From the NCBI GenBank assembly GCA_003427395.1, contig BFEA01000098.1, positions 53,457 to 97,815 on the forward strand: a DNA stretch of 44,359 nt, read 5' to 3'. Both the position numbers and the translations under genes were made by a program. Shown piece after piece: positions 1 to 13,800 of the stretch (position 1 is its first letter; each line of letters opens with the position of its first letter). Source of the stretch: Chara braunii. Taxonomy: Eukaryota; Streptophyta; Charophyceae; Charales; Characeae. The notes under the pieces are model-generated. The model was not told the DNA's origin and made no database searches. It was given only the letters and a program-made list of their open reading frames with translations.

Positions 1-79
1 AAGGTCGGGCCTTTAGGCCCTGATGTGTCCCTCTAGCCCTAAGTCGGGTCCGGTAGGACCCGTGTGGCGTCGAAGATGT

Positions 80-157
80 AACACACACACACACACACAT
101 GCAGACACACACACACACGTACACGCACACACACATGTACACGCACACGCACACACA
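80..157. repeat. (CA)n microsatellite
   Basis: Imperfect CA repeats with interspersed CATGTAC and CACG, in the EFTUD2 intron just downstream of exon 11. Confidence 0.9.
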
Positions 158-191
158 ATAGAGTAGGGTCATAAAGAAGGGCATTACTTAC

Positions 192-347
192 CAGATGGTT
201 TGAGATGAACACCCAGCTCTGCTAATGTGATCTCCACACTTCTCCTATGCTCTCCAATAATCTGACTGTACAACTTATAAAGTGGCTCAAGGATAAACTG
301 AACAAACGAGCGCTCACCGCCCTTAGCAGAAGCCTTTCTTTTAAAAG
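192..347 (-). CDS. EFTUD2: EFTUD2 exon 11 (last exon in window)
   Basis: A 156-nt exon encodes [20 protein letters not shown] then [19 protein letters not shown] and [13 protein letters not shown]. The acceptor is GTGGCAG|CT and the donor is G|GTAAGT. The intron that follows runs off the left edge of the window. Residue content is very close to the plant orthologue. Confidence 0.95.
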
Positions 348-3282
348 CTGCCACATCACACAAAACGCCAGTCAAATTCAAATCAGCCAGAGTCATGCAG
401 AGATTCACCTTTTATCTCTCTCTTAATCTGCTTAAACCACCAGTACCTTTCTCAGTGATGGGAAAAACGGGAATATACGTCACACCGCAGTTTTAGGAGG
501 TCCCAACCAGCCTCGGCAAAAAGAAAGTGTCCGGTCCCCATGGACCCACTTGAAAAAAAAAAAAAGCTGTATCGAGAGGAATGATGTTGGGGACGGCCGT
601 TGCCCAGGGCATACTCACATTCCTACTATCAAGAATGTATCTTGCCAGTATTATGGCCTTCATGGAATTCTGTTTTGTTTCGTTCTTCTGTTTTGTTTTT
701 ATTGCGCTGCCAGCAAGGCAGGGCACATCAGACGGACTGCTCCGACGCCCGTCCAGAGCGTAGTTACATGTTTTTTTTCTTCTTCTTTCATCGAGAACAC
801 TGCCCCGTGGTGACGCCCTCACCGAGCGCATACTCACACAAACACTTCTGGGAATGCATCCTACTGCTATCACGTCCAAAGCTTTTTTTTTTTTGTCTTT
901 TTTTATCCTTTTTCTTTTCAGGATGCAACCGCCGTGATGAAATCAGTTTTGAGGTGAGTAGTTTATGGATCCGTACATCTGGGCCTCAGCCCTCCTCCGT
1001 GCAAGCACGGATTCGAACCGGCAACCTTGGCCTCAGGAGCCAAGTCTCTTAACCACTACAGCAAGGACACGGTGTTCAAAAGTGGAACCCAGGCTCGGCA
1101 AAACTCGGTCCGCAGTGAATTCTGGGTAGGGAAAATCAGGATCGGAGGTGGTCGTGGTGGTTTAAACTTTAAACTATTTTGCTGCTCCCAAACTCTGCAA
1201 GGGACAATGGACCAAACTTCCATAACCCCAACTTCAAGAGGAGAAAAAACATTTTGACAATGCTGAAGAGTAATAAGCCAGTTGCCCACCAGTCCCAAAC
1301 ACAAGAAGGGAAACAAAAAAGGAAGAAACAAAGAAAAAAGAAACTTCGACTAGCACGGTAATGTGCAAATAAGTTAATAAAAATAACTCACTTCTTGTCT
1401 CAGGATGAAAATAGCAGTCTCCCCAGAGCTTGGAAGCAAATGCTTGTTCGTCCAACGCCACACCATGAAGATCCGAATACAGTTTCGCAAAAGACTGTCC
1501 CATAAAAAAAATGCGGACACATTTCCAGATCGATCGTCCACATCAGCAACTATTGCTGCCACAGCATACAGAGTCATCGCAGACAGACTACCTTCTTCAC
1601 CCCGATACAACGTACAGTCGTTATGGCTGTATTTAGACTGAAAGATGCCCCAAATACCGTGACAATGACCGTATAGTGTGTTCAGGTGAAGAAGGTAGGA
1701 TGACTGTAAGCAACTGGATAAACGACCAGACAGTCATTGACAGTGGTGTACTGGATAAACGACCATGCCCTTTTCAAGATCCACATTTGGGTCCAGGCTT
1801 ATTCTTGCAGAGGAAGGAAATAACTGCTAATGCCGGATTGGCAATTAGCCACACAAACCGAAAATTTTGAGGCCTTATGGCAACCACACAAAAAATGGGT
1901 CTGTTGTTCCATAGACCTTGGCCCTCCTTTTAGTGCTATAAGCAGGTGGTGGCTCAATAGAGCTTGTCAGTCTTGCTAGGGCTATAGAAGAGGGGTACCC
2001 GGGAACCAGTCGTAAAGAGGATCAAGTTTTCCAATTCTCAGGCTTGACAATGTTTTAAGCTTCAGGTGCACTTGTGGTCAGGTGCACTTGTGGTTGGTTA
2101 TAACATACACTGAAAAATATGGAGGCCTTATGGAAACCACACCGGGTTGCAAAAATGGGGTAGCCTCACCCCTACACACGTATGAGAGGATCCACTGAAG
2201 TAGAAACAGTGTGGTTCACAGAAGAGAGAAAAAAAAAAGGAAAAAGAAAACACCAATAGCCTTGCACCTGCACATGTAGGAGGCAGACCAATCGACAACT
2301 AGCGCAGATTAAAATTGAACTGCTACATAATAGCAAATAACAAACATACAAAATAATTCGTCTAAAGAAAAGGTCCGAAAAGCAATTTCATCATCGCCTT
2401 CCGTAAATCTAACGAAAACGTTAGCACCATGATTAAAATTAAAAAAAAAACATGAATTCCATTGAAAGCTTGGACAAACCGCCTAACCATAGCTCACCCC
2501 TGTGCTCCACATGTCACTTCCTCCCAGCACCAGCGAACCCAATTTCTCAGCAAAACGGACAGAAAGGGCCAGAAGAACACCACGGTCTATATCGTAACAG
2601 AACGAGTTCAAGTCCTGATCGGATCAGATGGTACAGGTGATAGTAGCAGACAACGAGTTTGAATCCTCTGAGTGTCAGACAAAGACAAAAATAATGTTTG
2701 AGGCTACCACCTCAAACCACCAGTACACCCATTTTATCTTTTTTGCCTGGAGGTGCCTTACTGCGCCCCAAGCTTTGCCGAAGCGCCAGTGACACACATT
2801 TTATCTTTTTTTGGCTGGCGCCGCCAGCCATTGTGGTCCAGGGCACTTCGTGCCTGGAGCTGTGATGCAAGCCCCCTGGCGCTTATACGAGATGAGGCGG
2901 CTCGAAGAGCGGTCGTTTTCGGGGAAGCATACCCTGCAGCCCTTCGGCCTTGTGCACTTGGGGAAGCACGCGAATGCACGCTGGCCTTCGGCCCTCTGCA
3001 ATGAGTTTACCACTTTCATCGGCGAACAACCGAACCCTTGGAACCTCGACCTTCCACCATTACTGATGGGGTAAGACTATGCCTTCACCATATTCACTAC
3101 AGTCACTTGTAAGAACTTAGGTACGAGCCGTTCAGGTTTGAAGCTGCCGCTTGGTATTGGCATTTTGTTGATGTGGTTTGGTTATTTATATTTGTATCTA
3201 TTTATTGTTGGGGGGGTAATTAACACTTACTACCCCAAAACCCGGGGACGCGTGCATAGAGACGATTTCGGGCAAAAGAAAT

Positions 3283-3315
<33 letters not shown>

Positions 3316-4022
3316 TGAGTACATATTCACCGCGGCATGCTGATCCGTGATTACTAGCGATTCCAACTTCATGTTCTCGAGTTGCAGAGAACAATCCGAA
3401 CTGAGGCAATGTTTCAGGATTCGCTCCGCCTGGGGGAGCTGTAAAGTTGTCTCTTACCACTGGGCTATTTGCTGGGAACCCCTATGAATCTTGGTCCTCC
3501 GAATTCTCACACTGAGGAACAATCCAAGATTCGGGTCAATCAGCAGGAAACCAAAACGTTGAATATTTGGAATCGTTGATTACAACGAGTAGGATCCTCA
3601 GAGGCTATGGTAGGCCGAGCCTCCAAAGCTTTTGTAGGTGACATTTTTTTTTTTTTTTTTTTTTTTGGTTTAACCAGGCGTTCTATTTGGGTGGGGCCGT
3701 GTACTGGTGGTTTAAACTTTAAATCACATATAAAAGAAAGGTGACAGAGCACCACACGCACTCCCCTGCTGATGTTTGACAGACCCACATTCCACATGTA
3801 ATATAATAAATCGGTAGTCTTTTCACAGAACAGCTACCGTCTTCACCCAAATAGAATGCCCGGTCATCATTGCCGTATCTGGACTGAAAGACATAATGAC
3901 CAGGCGTTCTATTCGGGTGAAGACGGTAGTGCCATTCCAAGGGGTAAAAGGAATATCCTTTGCAAAACCGTTTCCCAAAGAACAAAAGGGATAACAGAAA
4001 GAGGCAAAAGACCAGGGCACGC

Positions 4023-4060
<38 letters not shown>

Positions 4061-7000
4061 GTCGATGACCAGGAAGGCAGTTGGAACTTGCCTGAAGTGT
4101 AAATGACCAACCAGCAGTGGCACTTGCAAAACAAACATTTCCAATCACAGGATCGACCTTCAGAAGGAGCACAAAAGACGGCACAAATCATGAAAGAAGC
4201 GCACACAAGGCAAAACAGGATGTCAACAACTGCAGCAACTGGTACTTACAATGATTACTTTGCAAGGAGAAGGAGAGAGAATACGTTTCCACCGCTTCAA
4301 ATGTATAACAGAAATTGATCATACAAATGGGCCTAGTTCAGTTGCCACACCAATGAACTGTTGAAAGACAGACCCAAGTTCGAAACCAGGTGCAGCCAGA
4401 TGAACAGAAGTTACAGAACAAAATAATTTTGAATGACCTGGGGTCAGTCAGTTGAATGATCATATCTCAAGGCTCTCACCTTAAAAAATAAATTAAAGAA
4501 AAAAAATATAAAAAACGGTTGAGAAAGTTATAACCCAGCCTATCAGATTTATCTGGAGGCTTTTAAGTTTTAATGTTTTTTTAAACAGTGGATATGAACG
4601 AACAGAGTCGCGGAACTGCATGACATTTGCTTGCATACAACCAACCATTGCTTGTACATCGGCAAAGGCTGTGCCGTTTGCAATCAGCTATCGCTCCGCA
4701 CCCCCAGCAGTGCACCGTGTGCTGCAACTTCAAACACAGCTTGGTATGTACTATGATAGTACAAGATCAGCGATCGCTGTCAAGTGCAGGCAAGTAAGAG
4801 TAAAAGGGAAGGCACGGTCGACGTCTCCTGTCTCACCTGAGGGGGGTCTGGACCAGTCGCATACAGTGCCATCAGGTTGTTCAACTGCAAGAGGAAGAGG
4901 GCATTAGACCCAAAAAAAGAAACGAAATTTAGTAGGCATAGGGTGCAACATGAAGCCAAAATTTTAAGAAGGTACGCATACAAGATACACGGTGACATTG
5001 AGGAGTTTGTGCTTCACCAACTGACAACGATACTTCGATACCATCTTCCCCAAACGAAATTTAGTAGGCATAGGGTGCAGCATAAAGCCAAAAAATTAAA
5101 AAGGTACGCATACAAGATACACAGTGACATCGAGGAGTATGTGCTTCACCAACTGACCACGATACTTCAATACCATCTTCCCCAAACGAAATTTAGTAGG
5201 CATAGGGTGCAACATGAAGCCAAAAAATTAAAAAGGTACGCATACAAGATACACGGTGACATCGAGGAGTATGTGCTTCACCAACTGAGCACGATACTTC
5301 TATACCATCTTCCGCTTCCTCCCCCACCCCCAACCCCCCCCAAAAAAACACCCCCTTGATATGAACATATCTGACCAGACTCATAGCGAAACTTATAGCT
5401 TGGATACATTCGCGATTAAGGTGGGAAAGTTGCGGTATTTTAGGGGAAGACGCCCCAGTCGTTGATCCACGACAGTTGTTTCTCATGAATTCCCCAGCAA
5501 TCAAGACCACAAGTTTACAAGCATTGCATCCATTCATGGAGTTCTGAGGAAAACCAGCGCAGCCCATATAGCTACCGTCTTCACCCGAATAGAACGCCCG
5601 GTCATTATAGCTGTATTTGGCACAACTTTCGGTCCATATGTAGCGATAATAACCAGGCATTGAAGACCTTAGCGAATAAAGCTAAAAAAAAAGACAGAAT
5701 GACGGTGTTCCTCAAACATAGAAGATATCTGGCTCCTCTTCGACAGCTGGAATAACGACGTGATCCCATCTATCCTCAAAAAGAAAAACGGTTCCTCTAC
5801 CACCTTATAGATTAGTTGGTTCACCCATAAACTGTTGAAATGAGAACCCGAGTTCAAATCCAGAGGCAACGAGATGCATGCGGGAAAAGAAAAAAAAAAA
5901 GAGAACAAGCCCATCTAAAAGCAGGTAATGCTTTGAAGCCTATCTACATGCAATCAAGCCAAGATAACTTTTTTTTTTTTTTCATACATACATATTCTAT
6001 TTTTCTCCCTTTCTGGGGATCACATTCCTAACATGTACAGAGAGTCTCTGTGTCCCGTTATTTTCTTTCTTACATGGGCACCCCTTGCTAATGCCAACAT
6101 CCTAGCCGCTTCCTTGCTGATCTGACAGTGTTTCCCACATCCTCTTTTCCCAAGGTGCCACAATCAGATGAAACAAAACTCATTGTTCTTCTCAACATAA
6201 GAAAAAAGGAGAAAAAGAAGAAGGTATCCTCATCACCTCCTCTAATGTGTGTCTGAGCTTGTGGTAGGCATCCGCCGGAGGAAGCTTCAGCTCTGTGATC
6301 AGCCTGTCAACCTGCAGGCCAGAAGCAAACGGGTCACGACCAATCGCGTGCACAACCCCAGGAACCAGAGTCATCCCACAGTTGAGCTCGCAATTGGCAA
6401 ACTGGATTTGTGTACACTACAGTTTTGAGCATGTGGAGGAATCACACTCGGCGATCAACCTGCCAAACTCAAGGTCCGAGCCAAACTAACAAGACCACAT
6501 CTCATCTCATACACGCTTCAGTGACCACATTCGTCACAAAACGGCCATGCACTTGGTCACCCTCGTAGGGCCCAATCTCATATCTCATCCTACGAAAATA
6601 GTTGAGCTTGAATTTGGCAAATTGGATTCATTCACCAAATCTGCACTTGATCGTTGTAAACTTCACAACTGCGTACCATCGTGTTGGCGTTCGGTGGCCG
6701 AACCCGAACGTTCTCAACCGAACACGAACAACAGCCGAAACCCTCCGAGCACATTCAGTATGCTCCACAGCTTCACAAATTGTATAACAATATACCAGTC
6801 ACTCAGTTATACTTGCTACGTGTTCGCGTTCGGTGAGCGACGCGACGTTCGCGACCAAATGCGAACGAGCGCCAAAACCTTCCGAACACATTCGGTGCGC
6901 TCCACAGCTTCACGAGTTGTAAACCGTATACCAGTCGCTCGATTATACTACCAGCACATTCAGTGAACCTCACACTCGCTCCAGAGATAACCAACCAAGT

Positions 7001-7728
7001 TGAAACCACGACTACGAGGTACAGTAAACCATGTTCGCGGCAATATTAACAATGGGAACACCTCCTGCGGGTTGGTACCGAGATGCAGTTGCCCATTATT
7101 GGGCAGTGGCACACTATCCTCACCCCTTTTGGGGTGACATGGACATTGTTGTACACAATGACTGCTATTTTCAACAGACAAAGCCCTGCACAGTCGGGTA
7201 TGAAAATACTCGTAAACATAATAAAAAGCCCCAAGGACCCCTTGGAAAACCCCAGAATCACTAACGACGACAATAGCACCATGACCCCTCTCCATGGGCT
7301 CCATCAGAAGCAAAGATGGCCCACAGGAAACAGACCCACTTGACAGTCTCTGAGCTTGGCCACAGGCATTTCAATCCACAACACGGGCATAAGGAAAGAA
7401 CAAACACCAGAACAACACCAATACATCCGACTCCCCATCCCTCTAGTACGGTGCAGTATACCTCCAATAACAGCAACCTGTGTGTGTGTTTGTGCATGTT
7501 TAATATTCACCTAACAAAAAAGGCTTTAATTTCAACAAAAAGCACTCCACCACAAGCACTATTAGATCCCCTGAGTAGGTGTGGCTACTCGCAGCATGAC
7601 TTCCGTCCTCCTGACACACACTTTGCACTGTAAAAACACGAATCAGCAGACACCTGTACAGTTCATGGCCTGACACAAGATAAGCCAGCCCAGCCCAGCC
7701 CATTCGTATTAGAAATATGCGCGCGAGT

Positions 7729-7775
<47 letters not shown>

Positions 7776-7776
7776 C

Positions 7777-7835
<59 letters not shown>

Positions 7836-10800
7836 TAGAGGCGATGGGGGTAGAGAAGGGATGCTGCCACTCCAACCTTGTTGATAACAATGCAGATTGG
7901 GAGACCCTCTTGCAATGCATGCTTGATTGCCCGCTCAGTATTCACCTGTCAACAGCAAATGACACGAAAAAGATCAGAGGATGTGGTTTTGGTGTGGCCA
8001 AAGAGCCAAGACCCACTGATCACTTAAACAGACGCCAACAACCGAAGAACGCACAGAGACAGCTTCTTTTTCAGAGGAACTAATCCAACACGAAAATCAC
8101 TGCTAACGTCTTCACAAGTTTCTCCACTTCTACATGTGGCCTCTCCCTCCCATTCACTACCCATCTCTCCTCTCCTCCCTGCACCACATTTTGCTTTCTC
8201 AGAGAAGAACAGCACTACTTTTCTCCCTTAGCCCCTTACCATCTATGCACTCAAAGACCACAGAAGAGTTACGACTATTCAATGCCCACAAAACGGCCAG
8301 GCTTGCCCTGTAGTTGAGAGACAAGCCTTGAACGACGGCAACCACAAAGTCAAATCAGTATCAAATGCCCACTACAAAGAGTCTTCATTGCAAATAGGTA
8401 CAGAATCAGTGCCGATGGTTGCTGAATTCTGACTCCAAAAAAAGTTGAATGAGACAAAAGTTCATAACTATAGGGTAAGGCACACATGCACAACCAAAAA
8501 ACAACGGGCTGAATACCCATCCACACTCACTGCTAGTGAGCTGAGTCACTCACTGATTTGAACCGCAGTTAAAATAGTACCCCATTCACACCTTGATGTG
8601 ACCAACGTAACATACGGTGCCCTGGAGGACCAGTTCACAGGCTAAGACAGGCATGCCCAGCTGAACCATTCATGTTGGTTATTAATTTAGACATGGATCT
8701 GTTTATGCCCTTGCATACTACCATCTTCCCCCGAACAAAATGCACCCTAATAATGTAATGACTGCATCAAACTGGAAACATAGCTTGTGTACACTCATTA
8801 TTGGGATGTGTTGTGTTCGGGGGAAGACGGTAGCTATGTTGTTAATGCTAGTTGGAACATTCACTGTGGCTGGTTCAAGGTGCACCCTGAGCAAACAGAG
8901 CTTCTGCAAAGGACCCGGAACAGCTTGCCCTTTTCTTCGCCGCCCTCAAAGAAATGCCGTCTCCTTCCCACATTCATGACAGTCCTAGCCTTAGTGGAGA
9001 CACTTGAGAGAATATATACAGCCCAATCTAATAAGTGTGACAACCCACCAGATCCAAATAACACAATTGCTGTGAGCTCAGCAAAGATGTTCCAACCACT
9101 ACCCAAATGACAAAACAACGAGAACGAAGCCGGAGAGCATTTACCAGGTTGTGGTGGTGGCCGAAAGATAGGTTTACATTACCATCACACCTTCCACTGC
9201 ATCTACAAGTAGAATGGCGCCATCCGCCAGTCGTAGAGCAGCAGTCATCTCATCTGAGAAGTTCACATGACTTTTCTTATGTGCCAACGCACACGTTTGC
9301 GGCAGTACACATGCACACACAAGTACACAGAACACAAACACACCTGCATTCGTTATTTCTGAAACTAGACTACAGTGAAGGACAACAACAACAAAACAAG
9401 AATACGCCAAAGAAGAAGATGAAAAAGAAGAAGAAGGGAGGGAAAAGGGGGTGGGGGTGGGGGGTGGGTGGGGGGGAGAGGAGGGAAGGAAGAAGAAGTG
9501 GTGTTGGTGGAGGGAATGCAGCGAAAGTCACTTGTAACCGGACCAAAATAACGCAGTGCTGTAGACTTAGAGAACAGACAAGGAGGCAATCACATGGGTA
9601 TTTTCAACAACTGCTACAGATTGCTTTGTGAGGGGTATTGTCATACGATTCAAAGTTGGCCTTCCAAAATAGATGAAAGATGTCGCACTCTAGAACACTG
9701 TAGCAACATCATGTGCACAGGAATGAAACTGCGTCCAAGCATGCTGCATATTCGATCTTGGACTCGCACCCGTAATTGCACAAAATGTTCACGATGCCTC
9801 ATCAAAATCTTATTTGAAATACAGCAGGTACTTTCTTCCTGGGAACGGGGGTGGGGTTGTGTTGGGTCAGCGAATGTTGGGTAGGGGTATGTTGAGGGCG
9901 GCTATGCTGGTTGGGGCCATACTGGGAAGGGGTACGTTGAGTGGGAAAGGGGGTAGACGTGTGTTGGGTGGGAAAGTCCAGTAGGGGTATGTTGGGGAGG
10001 GGTGTGTTGGGTGGCGGTATGTTGGTTGGGGATAGGTTGCACAGGGGTATGTTGGGAAAGGGGGGTTAGACTTCATCGCATCTGATAGCCAGATCCTCAC
10101 TACGCTCCATTGGGAACCTTATTATGCTTCCAATGGGAGATCCTGCATATTGTACAATCTTTCAGATTGCTGCAGCGAGCACCTCAAGACAATGAGTAAT
10201 TGTGCATCTGGTCAGCTAGCCCGATGTGGGGAAAGACCCGGCAAAACCCTTTCTATCCCACTTAACGGAAACGTTACACAGCTCGTAGACTTACAAGATG
10301 CTACAGAGAACAAGATTGTGACGATGACGATGGCCATGACGGATGTGACACTCACCCCGGTGTGTCTAATATGTTGATCAAATGGGATTTGCCAGAGCTG
10401 TCCTCCATAACCAGGGACATTGGCATAGCCTTGATGCTGATCCCACGCTCCTGCTCATCAATTCGAGTGTCGGTAAACCGCAAATGCCGCTCATTCGTAC
10501 TGTTGACCACGACAGTCAATTCGCATCAAGAGGGCATTCACATCAATTAAGTACAGAGATAAAGATAAAGGGACGCCACCAAGACCAGAGCAACAAAGGA
10601 GCACCCGCGGGGGGGGGACCACAGCGAATGAAAGGTGTTGGATGCTAGCAACAGAGACAAACTGGCAAAGAAGACAAATCACCCGCGGGGGGGGGGGGGG
10701 GGGGGGGACCACATGCTGAGATCCAGCACAGAGGTTTCTGACATATCTCCTTACGAAATCCATCTGAAGATATTAGCAAACAAGGTGGGTTCCGCAGAAT

Positions 10801-13800
10801 TGAGTAGCAAAGCAACCTCCCGACATTGCCCAGCCAAGGATATCTGTCAAGTGCAAAGGTGTTGAATACACCTAACCTTAAGAACGACAAAGGAGACATC
10901 CGTTAAAATTGGAACGATACTGAGAAGATTAGCATGGCCCCTGCGCAAGGGGGAAAAAAAAAAAAAAGAACGACAAAGGACCTCTGCTTAACCGCCTCCA
11001 AAACAACTTCACCCCCTTCCTGAACAATGGGCTGCAGAGTGCGCTAGAGACCAATGACCTCTGTGCCCAGTTTCGATTCTTTATGACATCCATCTGCCTT
11101 GGCTTCTTTATGACACCCATCTGCCCCCAGAGTACCATAGGGACATGAACCTCCATAACATCAAATATGCATCCAGTGCTATGTCTCAGCTTTCGAAACA
11201 ACAACTGAATTGAAATCAACCGCTAAGAGGGAAAGGATTCGAACCTTTGCATGTCGGGTCCAATTTCCAATCATAGAAGCTTCACATCCCCACACAACTC
11301 TGCACAACAAAGCTGGAAGACATACTATCGAAAAACGGAAGCGAACCACGGACAGAAGAAATGTCCCGAAATGTCCCAACAGTGAACAACACCCCCCCCC
11401 CCCCCCCTCAGGTCACTTTGCTCCTCCTCCTCATAGCAACTTCCCACTAGAAACAAACAGAGAAGCTATACATCTTCAGAAAAAGAAACGGCATCGTCCA
11501 AAATCGTATGAGCCAGTACAGTTCCACACACGATATACATGATGGTACAGTTGCAGAAATTCACTGCCTCTCCCACCGGACCACAGCAGTCGAGCCGCCT
11601 ACATACAGCACAGACACTTAGCGCCGAGCTGCGGAACTATGGGGTTTCAAGGATACTGATCACATAACCTGTCTGATGAGCACAGAAACTGATACATACA
11701 GCACAGTCGGTTAAGACCTCAACGACATGGTTCGAATCAGCCACGGAGTCCGACGAAGATCCCAGTCCTGTTGCCAGAGGCAACCAATTATTTCCTCACA
11801 ATGTCCACAGCCCGGTAAACCACCAGTACATCTGGAGAATCCGAATGGGCCTCTCCGAAAAGTTAGGCGACTTGGGACAGGGCCCACCTGGGGGCGGGCA
11901 GAATTCTTTTTTTCTGTTTAGGGCTGGGCCTAGTGTCACCCCACGGCATGGGTCTTTTTTTTTCCCTACAGGTCCTTCGGACGCCCTGTCCTGAGCCTCC
12001 GAAATTTTAGGAGAGGCTCAATTCCGATTCTCAACTTGGGCTGGGGCCATGTACTGGTCCTTTAAGACCTCAACAACAACATGCTGTCTGCAGAGGAGTA
12101 CAACCCATCAAGAGCGCTGAAGGTTTAGAGAGTGTGCCAGATGCCCCCCACACCTTCAATAACGAGTCCCAGTGCGAAATCCAAAGCCCGAGCTGTGAAG
12201 TCCCATTAACACAAAAGCACACAATCCACACAGCATTCTAATTTTGCCTCAATCTGTGCTCTCCAAAGGTCCTACCACATTCAAATGCCACTTCAATAAA
12301 AGCCCTGCGACGTGATGAATGGTTATTGTACTTGTATTTTTAGGCAATTTTGGGCCAGAGGCGTAATTAATGGTCATCCACCGGTACGTTCGGGGAAAGA
12401 TGGTAGAAGGTCTGCAGAATGGTAACGAGTATGAAATTAAATTGGGTGAGTACTGGCGTATTAGCATGAAATCAATCATGCTCTCCTCTTTAAAGTCAGT
12501 CGTTACAGTGTCTATGAATGCGCTCGCGTTCATTCAATTGCTATAGATGGTTCTACATTTTGTACAGTCTCATCCAGATACTACAGAGAAAGGCCGTCTA
12601 TACTCACCCGTCCATCGTCGAGATTTCGTGTGTCTGCTCAACAAGCATGTCCATAAACAACGTCTTCCCATGATGAAGATGACCAACCAGAGCCAAGTTA
12701 CGCACCAGCTGAGCGTTTTTCATCAACCCCAACAAGAAGCTGCAGCCAAAGACAAGACCAAGCAATTTCCCAAAACATAAAATTATTAGCCAATGCACAC
12801 ACAGCCTTGGTCAAGCTCCTGCCATTTGACCACTCCTCAAGAAATAACAAGGGTGAACAAACAGACCACACGTAACTGGTTATGGGTAGCCTGAAATGAC
12901 TATCGATACTTGTAGCACTACATGCCTCAACAGTTACATTTGTTAGCCAAAAAAAAATAAAAATAGACATCCATTTAAATTGGAACGATACAGAGAAGAT
13001 TGGCATGGCCCCTGCGCAACAAAAAAAAAAAATAGAAAGAGGTAATTCCGTCGCCTGAGAGAGATCCAGACATCTTTGGCATGTTCCATGTCAACTTGCC
13101 GACACGATTCCATTCTCCCTTCTGTTTTGTGTGAAACAGTTTTCACCTTTGGCAGTAGCCGATGCAGATCCCAGGGGTCGATCCCTTGACCTCAGCTTAC
13201 CTGTGTACAGTATCTGCACAGTTCCCTGGAGTTGAACCCGTGACCTGCACGATAGCCAGTGGTAAGTAGGTCGCCGTAGGTTGTAGGCTGTAGGGAGATT
13301 CGAACTGTAGACCTGTAAGGTAGGAGTCCAAGTAGAGTCCAGAGGCCTAGCTTTAGTCCTTCTAGAAGGTCGGCAAGTGGTCAAGTGGTGAGTCTAAGGT
13401 AGGCCCACGTTTTCAGACGAAGACAAGTGGCAAGGTCAACAGGTAGGACCTCAGTGCAACTGCACTGAGTCGACGGTACGACTGCCTACAGTCAGCAGAA
13501 GGGTCTAGAGAGTCCCAGTCCAGTCCAGCAAGTACCACAGGGGGACTGTGAGCACCAAGGGCCGATGGCAAAGGGCAGACCAACGAATTTCTGAAGTATA
13601 AATCAAGAGGCAGCGCCCAGCCATTCATTCATTCCTGCGTGAGCCATGCGGAAGCGCTGCCACAGCGACTTGTGCAAGGAGGTCTGCAGATGAGCCCGGA
13701 GGACGCAGTGGGCAAGAGAGGAGGAGTTAGCATAGCGATAGGTTAGAGGCAGCCATAGCTGCCATAGCTATAGTTAGTAGTGAGTGTGTGTGTGTGCTCG

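Noticed and set aside
5193-5660. 155-codon minus-strand ORF as the missing EFTUD2 exon
   Set aside because: It contains [10 protein letters not shown], faintly like the expected segment, but no splice sites fit the required phase, and the rest is MITE and tandem repeat.
13190-13340. Two B-box-like words (GGGTTCAACTCC, AGTTCGAATCTCC) on the minus strand
   Set aside because: No A box at the right distance; could be SINE debris but cannot be supported.
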